Shown: piece after piece, positions 6,457 through 11,841 of the stretch
Layout of the letters: each line of letters opens with the position of its first letter
Position numbering within the stretch: the stretch's first letter is position 1
Assembly (NCBI GenBank): GCA_934271085.1
Contig: CAKQQU010000045.1
Span: 1-11,841 of the forward strand
Source of the DNA: an uncultured Bacillota bacterium
GTDB lineage: Bacteria > Bacillota > Dehalobacteriia > UBA4068
Direction of reading: 5' to 3'
DNA length: 11,841 nt
Translations under genes and position numbers: made by a program
Notes under the pieces: model-generated
What the model was told of the DNA's origin: nothing
Databases searched by the model: none
The model's input: the letters and a program-made list of their open reading frames with translations, nothing else

Positions 6457-7971
6457 ATGGGAGAATTACAGGCTATCTCTGTAGGATGGCTGTCGATCTT
6501 GCCGCCGCTGATTGCAATAACGCTGGCATTATTGACTAAAGAGGTATATTCTTCTCTGTTAGTAGGTATTTTTTCAGGAATGTTGATCTATTGTCTGAAC
6601 GTAGGGGAAGGTGTTATCACCTCCATCTACTATATGATACAGATGATGGGCGAGAAGATGGGCGCCAACGGCACCCTGATAATTTTCCTGATGCTATTGG
6701 GAGCTTTGGTGGTCGTTGTGACCCGTGCCGGAGGTTCCCGGGCATATGGGGAATGGGCTGCAAAACGCATCAGAACCAGACGTGGAGCTATGCTTTCCAC
6801 AATGGGCCTTGGTATTGTTATTTTTATCGATGACTATTTTAATTGCCTTACTGTGGGCACAGTTATGCGTCCCCTTACTGACCGTCATCATATTTCCCGC
6901 GAAAAGCTGGCTTATATAATCGACGCCACCGCGGCTCCCATATGCATTATTGCTCCTATATCCAGTTGGGCGGCTGCTGTTGCCAGCGATCTGGGCGGCG
7001 ATGGGTTCGGCATGTTTCTGCAGGCAATTCCGTTTAATTTTTATGCTTTGCTTACTTTGGCCATGCTGTTGCTGTTATGCATATTCAAAGTGGATTACGG
7101 CCCCATGCGTAAAGCTGAACTGGCTGCTATGGCCGGTGCTATCAATGATGAAGTAGAAGCTAAAGATTTCGATGGCATGACCGTTTCCCAAAAAGGCAGA
7201 GTTTCCGATTTGGTTATCCCCATTGTATGCCTGATCGTTTTTTCAATCCTGAGCATGGCCTTTGTAGGCGGCTTCTTTAGTGGGGATGCCGATTTTATCA
7301 CTGCCATCGGCGAAGATCCTTCCAGCGGGCTGGCACTGGGCGCTTTCTTTGCCCTGATCGTTGCCATGATAATGTTTATACCCCGCAAACTTATATCTTT
7401 TAAGGAATTCATGCTTGGTTTTGTTGACGGAGCCAAATCCATGATACCTGCTATTCTTATTCTGATAATGGCCTGGTCTCTGTCTGGCGTTTGCCGCGGC
7501 ATGATCGGAACAGGTGAATTTATCAGCGGCGTTGTATCCGGATCCTCCATGGTTATAAATCTGCTGCCCTTCTTCGTATTTGTTGTTGCGGCGTTTATGT
7601 CTTTTGCCATGGGTACTGCCTGGGGCACTTTTGGTATACTGCTGCCTATAGTTTCCATGATCTGCGCTTCGCCTGAAACTGCTTTTATGCTGGTTCCCAG
7701 CATTGGCGCTACTTTGGCAGGTTCGGTATTTGGCGATCACTGCTCGCCTATATCTGATACCACTATTCTGGCATCTGCTGGAGCTAAATGCGATCATATC
7801 AGGCATGTTGCCACCCAACTGCCCTATGCTTTGACCGTGGCCGTTATTTGCGCCATTGGTTACATCCTTGTGGGATTGCTCGGCAATTTCTGGCTGCCGT
7901 TGATCGTTTGCCTGGTATTGATGGCGGGCGTATTTATGTTTATGCGGCGCAGACAGAAGGAAGCTGCATAA
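6457..7971 (+). CDS. NhaC-superfamily transporter, probable lysine transporter (LysW-like)
   Basis: A 504-residue polytopic membrane protein with about 11-12 hydrophobic segments. It carries hallmark blocks of the NhaC Na+/H+ antiporter superfamily: FIDDYFNCLTVGT (123-135) with charged residues in a membrane segment, TDRHHISREKLAY (141-153), FAMGTAWGTFGILLPI (383-398), and GSVFGDHCSPISDTTILAS (422-440). By homology alone it would be called an Na+/H+ antiporter. The lysine riboswitch directly upstream argues for lysine as substrate: NhaC-type proteins under L-box control (LysW) have been proposed as lysine transporters by comparative genomics. Direction and coupling ion are not shown by the sequence; repression by lysine would suit uptake. 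GGGAGG (6443-6448) lies 8 bases before the ATG. It is a single-gene transcription unit. Confidence 0.88.
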   Translation: MGELQAISVGWLSILPPLIAITLALLTKEVYSSLLVGIFSGMLIYCLNVGEGVITSIYYMIQMMGEKMGANGTLIIFLMLLGALVVVVTRAGGSRAYGEWAAKRIRTRRGAMLSTMGLGIVIFIDDYFNCLTVGTVMRPLTDRHHISREKLAYIIDATAAPICIIAPISSWAAAVASDLGGDGFGMFLQAIPFNFYALLTLAMLLLLCIFKVDYGPMRKAELAAMAGAINDEVEAKDFDGMTVSQKGRVSDLVIPIVCLIVFSILSMAFVGGFFSGDADFITAIGEDPSSGLALGAFFALIVAMIMFIPRKLISFKEFMLGFVDGAKSMIPAILILIMAWSLSGVCRGMIGTGEFISGVVSGSSMVINLLPFFVFVVAAFMSFAMGTAWGTFGILLPIVSMICASPETAFMLVPSIGATLAGSVFGDHCSPISDTTILASAGAKCDHIRHVATQLPYALTVAVICAIGYILVGLLGNFWLPLIVCLVLMAGVFMFMRRRQKEAA

Positions 7972-7990
7972 AGCAATACTGTATTACAAT

Positions 7991-8025
7991 AAAAAAGCAC
8001 CGTGCCAAAGGTACGGTGCTTTTTT
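7991..8025. terminator. Bidirectional terminator between the transporter gene and copA
   Basis: AAAAAAGCACCGTGCC (7991-8006) pairs with GGTACGGTGCTTTTTT (8010-8025) around loop AAA, with one G-U pair. The A run on one side and the T run on the other make it work in both directions, ending both the plus-strand transporter transcript and the minus-strand copA transcript. Confidence 0.95.
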
Positions 8026-8047
8026 ATTTTGCTTTAATATTTACATT

Positions 8048-8251
8048 CTAGCTGATAAGTGTATAGCCTTCTTCCTCAATTGCTTTTTTAATAACAGAAT
8101 CATCTATATCATTATTCAGTTCTACTGTTGCCGTTCCTGATTTGTAGCTGACTACTGCTTTATCTACCTGAGCCAATGATTCCAGTCTTTTTTTCAAATG
8201 GAATTCGCAATGTTCGCACATCATTCCTTCTATTCTGAATGTTTTTTGCAT
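8048..8251 (-). CDS. Possible internally initiated CopZ-like copper chaperone (within copA)
   Basis: The C-terminal 67 residues of CopA form a complete HMA domain that begins MQKTFRIEGMMCEHC. Just before it, in frame, is a strong ribosome-site sequence AAAGGAAGG (8261-8269 on the minus strand). Two start codons follow: one adjacent at 8260 and one at 8251 with about 9 bases of spacing. The same DNA could therefore give both a CopA-fused domain and a free chaperone of the size of CopZ (about 67-70 residues). This is inference: the purine-rich stretch could also simply encode the Lys/Gly/Arg linker, or be a relic of a formerly separate copZ. Confidence 0.35.
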   Translation of the reverse strand: MQKTFRIEGMMCEHCEFHLKKRLESLAQVDKAVVSYKSGTATVELNNDIDDSVIKKAIEEEGYTLIS

Positions 8252-10522
8252 CGTTTTCATCCTTCCTTTCGTTTTATTATTATCTGTATTTTGGTGTATT
8301 TTAACCATATTGATGCGCAGGGAATTTGTAACCACGCAAAAGCTTGACAGACTCATGGCGGCTGCGGCAAACATTGGATTCAATTCCCAGGAAAGCAGGG
8401 GAATGAATGCTCCTGCTGCCAGTGGTATTCCCAGAATATTATAAAAGAAAGCCCAGAACAGGTTTTGGCGGATATTCCGCAAAGTTGCTTTGCTTAAACG
8501 GATAGCTGCCGCTACATCCAGCAAACTGCTGTTCATCAATACAATATCGGCTGCCTCTATTGCTATATCTGTTCCTGCCCCTATGGCTATGCCTATATCA
8601 GCCCTTACCAGAGCCGGGGCATCATTTATGCCATCGCCTACCATTGCCACTTTGCCGCTGCTTTGTAACTCATGGACAGCCGCTTCTTTTTCATCAGGAA
8701 GCACTTGGGCAATTATCCTGTCCACGCCAGCCTGACTGCCGATATTTTGGGCGGTATCAGCGTTATCTCCGGTTATCATCACAAGTTGTTTGCCCATATC
8801 TTTCAACTGCTCAATGGCTTTGCGGCTGTCTTTTTTTATGATATCGGCAACTGCCAGCACTCCCAGGGCTTTCCCGTTGCAGCCAAAAAATATGGGCGTC
8901 CGGCCTTCCTTTGCCAGCGATTGAGCCTTATTGCATATTTGCCGGGAAAACAGTGTGTTTTGCTGCTGTAAAAAATTCAGGTTGCCTCCGTATACATATT
9001 CTCCGCCCATTATGCCCCGGATACCTTTTCCGGGAATAGCCTTAAATTCTGTAATTTCTCCGGGAATATAGCCAAGCTGCGCGCCTTTTTGACAGATTGC
9101 TTTGGCAAGAGGGTGTTCGCTTTTGTTTTCCAAAGAACACGCGGTATCCCATAACTCTGATGCCGGTATGCCTTTTTCTGTAATTATATCGGTTACCTGC
9201 GGATTTCCTTCAGTTATGGTGCCTGTTTTATCAAGGGCTACAATATCCGCTTTTCCTGTTAATTCCAGGGAGGCGGCTGTTTTGAAAAGTATGCCGTTTC
9301 TGGCGCCCAAACCGCTGCCTGCCATGATAGCTACCGGCGTAGCCAATCCCAAAGCACAGGGACAGCTTATAACCAGCACAGAGATTCCCCGCTGCAGGGC
9401 AAAACCAAAACCCTCTCCCAAAAGCAGCCAAATGGCGGTGGTAAGGACAGCAATACCGATGACCACCGGCACAAATATGCCTGAGACCCGGTCGGCTATT
9501 TGGGCTATAGGAGCTTTGCTGGCTGCAGTATCACTTATCAGGGTGATGATTTTAGACAGGGAAGTATCTTCGCCTACCGCGGTTGCCCTGCATTTGATAA
9601 ATCCGGTCTGATTAATAGTGGCTGCGGAGATGCTCGCTCCGGGATATTTATCTACCGGCAGGCTTTCTCCGGTAAGAGCAGATTCATCAATAGCAGTGAC
9701 GCCTTCAATTATTATGCCGTCAACAGGAATGCTTTCCCCCGGTTTTACAATAAAGATATCTCTTTTTTGAAGCTGCTCTACAGGAATGGTGAGCTCATTG
9801 CCATCCTTGATGACAGTGGCAGATTCCGGCTGCATACGCATAAGCTGTTGTATGGCGCCGGTGGTTTTTCCTTTGGCTTTTGCTTCCAGTAGTTTGCCAA
9901 CGGTAATCAGGGTCAGTATCATAGCTGCCGATTCAAAATAAAGATCGGGCATTTCGTTGCCGCCTGGTGCGATGGAAATCCTTATCATCTGCCAGATGCT
10001 GTATAAAAAGGAAGCGCCTGCCCCCAATGCTACCAGTGCGTCCATATTGGGGGACAGCCGGGCTATGCTTTTGGCGCCGCTGATAAAAAACTGCCGATTT
10101 ATAATTATAATTGGCAGAGTAAAAACTAACTGGATAAGTGCCAGCGTCAAATGATTATCAGACAGCAAGGCAGGCAATGGCCAGTGCCATAACATATGCC
10201 CCATGGAAAAATACATAAGGGGCAATAAAAATAATATGGACAATACCAGCCGGTGTTTTATATTTTTGATGGCTAGGGCGTCATCGTCATATGCTGTTGG
10301 TTTTCCCGGCTCTTTTTTTGATATTGCCGGTATTTCAGCATAATAGCCGGCTTTTTTTACTGCGTCTATAATGGCCTCATCAGAGGCGGATCCTTCCACA
10401 GTCATGGAGTTGGTCAGCAGGCTTACATTACATTGGCTTACCCCGTTCACCTTGGAAACTGCCTTTTCTATCCGGGAACTGCAGGCTGCACAGCTCATTC
10501 CTTTTACGGTAAAACGTTTCAT
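8048..10522 (-). CDS. copA: Cu(I)-translocating P1B-type ATPase with N- and C-terminal metal-binding domains
   Basis: A membrane pump that uses ATP to export Cu(I). In the 824-residue product, an N-terminal HMA domain has GMSCAAC (Cys11, Cys14). The actuator has TGES (284-287), the transmembrane metal site is CPC (387-389), the phosphorylated Asp431 is in DKTGT, the SEHP motif ends at 470-471, and GDGINDAP is at 629-636. YN (694-695) and MSLSS (723-727) in the last two helices mark the Cu(I)-specific subgroup; eight transmembrane segments are recognisable. After a polar linker (about 740-757) there is a second, CopZ-like HMA domain with GMMCEHC (766-772). The start at 10522 is chosen because CGGAG lies 7 bases upstream and the protein then begins MKRFTVKGM as in the family; the open frame extends a further 43 codons without homology. 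No copper regulator gene (csoR, copY) is in the window. Confidence 0.96.
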   Translation of the reverse strand: MKRFTVKGMSCAACSSRIEKAVSKVNGVSQCNVSLLTNSMTVEGSASDEAIIDAVKKAGYYAEIPAISKKEPGKPTAYDDDALAIKNIKHRLVLSILFLLPLMYFSMGHMLWHWPLPALLSDNHLTLALIQLVFTLPIIIINRQFFISGAKSIARLSPNMDALVALGAGASFLYSIWQMIRISIAPGGNEMPDLYFESAAMILTLITVGKLLEAKAKGKTTGAIQQLMRMQPESATVIKDGNELTIPVEQLQKRDIFIVKPGESIPVDGIIIEGVTAIDESALTGESLPVDKYPGASISAATINQTGFIKCRATAVGEDTSLSKIITLISDTAASKAPIAQIADRVSGIFVPVVIGIAVLTTAIWLLLGEGFGFALQRGISVLVISCPCALGLATPVAIMAGSGLGARNGILFKTAASLELTGKADIVALDKTGTITEGNPQVTDIITEKGIPASELWDTACSLENKSEHPLAKAICQKGAQLGYIPGEITEFKAIPGKGIRGIMGGEYVYGGNLNFLQQQNTLFSRQICNKAQSLAKEGRTPIFFGCNGKALGVLAVADIIKKDSRKAIEQLKDMGKQLVMITGDNADTAQNIGSQAGVDRIIAQVLPDEKEAAVHELQSSGKVAMVGDGINDAPALVRADIGIAIGAGTDIAIEAADIVLMNSSLLDVAAAIRLSKATLRNIRQNLFWAFFYNILGIPLAAGAFIPLLSWELNPMFAAAAMSLSSFCVVTNSLRINMVKIHQNTDNNKTKGRMKTMQKTFRIEGMMCEHCEFHLKKRLESLAQVDKAVVSYKSGTATVELNNDIDDSVIKKAIEEEGYTLIS

Positions 10523-10547
10523 TTTTTTCTCCGTTTTAATCAACAGT

Positions 10548-10575
10548 AAAATATTTTGCAGATAATTGCGGTCAA
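10548..10575 (-). promoter_or_regulatory. Candidate copA promoter
   Basis: On the minus strand TTGACC (10570-10575) and TATTTT (10548-10553) are 16 bases apart, giving a start about 20 bases before the copA ATG. A second weaker possibility is TTGATG (10778-10783) with TAATTT 17 bases on, which would give a long leader. No CopY box or typical CsoR operator is recognised; short inverted repeats are present at 10592-10602 and 10667-10683. Confidence 0.35.
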
Positions 10576-10820
10576 TCTGTTGTTTTGTAAGGGCAGTTTG
10601 CCGCAAAATATTGGGTACACATATATATTTTAAATCGTCAATACTGTGCAAATCAAGCTTAAAATAAACAGGCCAGCGCTGTTATTACGTTGACCTTCTT
10701 TATATGTTCTTTTCTGTACTATCCTTTTCAGATCCGGCAAACTATCCATTAAATAAATTAAACATCGTTGCTATGATCATCAAGTTTTTTATTTCCCCAT
10801 AGCCCCTATTGTGCCGACGA

Positions 10821-10850
10821 TTATGATCTTCTTATGATTAATATTATGAA
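10821..10850. repeat. Three phased TTATGA direct repeats
   Basis: TTATGAT (10821-10827), TTATGAT (10832-10838) and TTATGAA (10844-10850) are spaced 11 and 12 bases apart, about one helix turn, and a related TATGATCAT lies at 10772-10780. The phasing could suit binding on one face of DNA, but A/T-rich sequence makes chance plausible. Confidence 0.4.
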
Positions 10851-10864
10851 CATTTACCGATATT

Positions 10865-11841
10865 TTAAAATTTACATTTATCCCGGTATTGCAATGGTGG
10901 GATACCGACTATTTTTTTAAATACTTTGGTAAAGTAGCTTTGGCTTTCAAAGCCGACCATATAGGCAATATCCACCAGTTTCAGACTGTTATCCGTAAGC
11001 AGGTTTTTGCTTTTTTCTATTCTCACATTATTCAGATATGAGGTAAAGCTTATGCCCAGTTCATGTTTAAAAAGTCTGCTGAAATAAGCGGGGGATATGT
11101 ATACAGTATTAGCCAGTTGTTCAAGAGTTATTTTTTCCGCAAAATGCTGCTTAATATATAATGTGGCTTTATGTATTATGCTGCCGTGTTTAACATTGAT
11201 GTAATCAAGCTCGTCGATTAGAGCATTTACAGTTGACTTCAAACTGTCAAAAAGTTCTGCCACTGTATAAAAGCCGGATATGGTTTTTAAATAATCATGG
11301 GCTATCTGAAAACAGCGGTCGGGGTCCCCGCCGTTTTTTATTACCGTCCTGGATATGAGAACAAGCAATTCGGCTATTCTGGTCTGTGTCAGTTGTGTAT
11401 TTGTGCCGCTGGAAAGAAAAATATAGGCCATAAGATTATTAAGATAGATATCTAAAGCCGGCCTGTCTGCCTGAGATACCGTTTCCAATAGTCTGCTTTC
11501 CAGATCAAAAGGGTAGGGCGTTGCGCTGTTGATGTTTTGAATGAGCTCTACATATCTGGCCAATTGCTCCTGGTTTTCATATGGCAAAGGTAACTTTGAT
11601 GTTTTGTTGCCAGAGAGATTATTTTCAAATTGCATCGACAAAAAAAGCACAGTATATAATTCGGATATTCTTGAGGGGGTTATATAAGGTATGGAAAATA
11701 AAAAAGGAGATATATGCGGTATATCTTCTTTGGGTATGCGCAGCAAAGTAGCTAATTCATAATAAATATAATCCTGCTTATCCACCAGCTCAGGATATGC
11801 TTCGCCGCTACAGGTGATAACAGCCTTGGAAAGCTCTGCAA
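10865..11841 (-). CDS. AraC-family transcriptional regulator (5' end beyond window)
   Basis: The C-terminal ~105 residues are an AraC-type double helix-turn-helix DNA-binding domain: ITLEQLANTVYISPAYFSRL, then VRIEKSKNLL, LVDIAYMVGFESQSYFTKVF and the ending GIPPLQYRDK. Upstream is a mostly helical region (PYPFDLESRLLETVSQADR...ISRTVIKNGGDPDRCF) of the kind found between a PocR-type sensor domain and the AraC domain in many Firmicute regulators. A GTG at 11785 could start a 306-residue protein, but the frame stays open to the window edge with coding-like residues (AELSKAVITCSGEAYPEL), so the gene is most likely cut. The ligand is unknown. Its location upstream of copA on the same strand does not prove it controls copper export. 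Confidence 0.88.
   Translation of the reverse strand, partial: AELSKAVITCSGEAYPELVDKQDYIYYELATLLRIPKEDIPHISPFLFSIPYITPSRISELYTVLFLSMQFENNLSGNKTSKLPLPYENQEQLARYVELIQNINSATPYPFDLESRLLETVSQADRPALDIYLNNLMAYIFLSSGTNTQLTQTRIAELLVLISRTVIKNGGDPDRCFQIAHDYLKTISGFYTVAELFDSLKSTVNALIDELDYINVKHGSIIHKATLYIKQHFAEKITLEQLANTVYISPAYFSRLFKHELGISFTSYLNNVRIEKSKNLLTDNSLKLVDIAYMVGFESQSYFTKVFKKIVGIPPLQYRDKCKF

Larger units (their letters stand above)
10523..10864. other. Intergenic region between copA and the AraC-family gene
   Basis: This 342-base A/T-rich stretch has no convincing gene. It contains the copA ribosome site, the candidate copA promoter, two short inverted repeats (GGCAGTTTGCC at 10592-10602; AACAG/CTGTT at 10667-10683), and a cluster of TATGAT-type repeats (10772, 10822, 10833, 10845). 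No terminator for the AraC-family gene is visible, so its transcript might read into copA. Confidence 0.5.

Noticed and set aside
7095..7703. 202-codon antisense frame inside the transporter gene
   Set aside because: The opposite strand carries conserved NhaC motifs throughout; no ribosome site or homology for the antisense frame.
9102..9611. 169-codon plus-strand frame inside copA
   Set aside because: It is opposite the conserved CPC and DKTGT region of copA and is a shadow frame.
10523..10651. 43-codon N-terminal extension of copA
   Set aside because: The extension has no resemblance to the family, would run over the candidate promoter, and the ATG at 10522 has a good ribosome site and a family-typical N-terminus.
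11783..11785. GTG as the true start of the AraC-family gene
   Set aside because: The frame remains open to the window edge with plausible coding sequence, and no clear ribosome site precedes the GTG; a partial gene is more likely.

Overview
The window looks like a chromosomal core region of a low-to-moderate G+C Firmicute. The gene order cmk - plsC - ispH fused to rpsA is typical of Clostridia and Negativicutes, and a Negativicutes member (for example Acidaminococcaceae or Sporomusaceae) is my best guess. The evidence is the IspH-S1 fusion, Gram-positive-style Shine-Dalgarno sequences, a lysine riboswitch and the codon usage. No species can be fixed from sequence alone.

Layout. Positions 1-43 hold the 3' part of a plus-strand tRNA-like sequence. 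Four complete, tightly packed tRNA genes (Val-Asp-Phe-Gly in transcription order) lie on the minus strand at 155-469. They are driven by a near-consensus promoter at 543-571 and end in a very long hairpin terminator at 95-151. A small membrane-anchored protein of unknown function (671-1132) follows on the plus strand. A promoter at 1137-1165 then starts a housekeeping run: cytidylate kinase, a PlsC-type acyltransferase, and the bifunctional IspH/ribosomal protein S1. argH follows after a 101-base gap that carries a hairpin.

The -35 element of the next promoter overlaps the argH stop codon. It drives a complete lysine riboswitch (6209-6370) with a terminator, ahead of an NhaC-superfamily transporter. 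The riboswitch makes a lysine transporter (LysW-like) a better reading than a generic Na+/H+ antiporter. A bidirectional terminator (7991-8025) separates it from the minus-strand half.

The minus-strand half holds a Cu(I) P1B-type ATPase with an N-terminal and an unusual C-terminal metal-binding domain. The C-terminal domain is preceded by an in-frame ribosome binding site and start codons, so a free CopZ-like chaperone could be made from the same message. Upstream of it, after a 342-base gap with few clear features, is an AraC-family regulator whose 5' end runs off the window.

The window is mostly conserved housekeeping sequence. I see no wholly new system. The most notable points are the riboswitch-defined transporter, the CopA with a built-in CopZ and internal start, the cysteine-rich linker in IspH-S1, an acceptor-stem mismatch in tRNA-Phe, and the odd tRNA-like fragment at the left edge.
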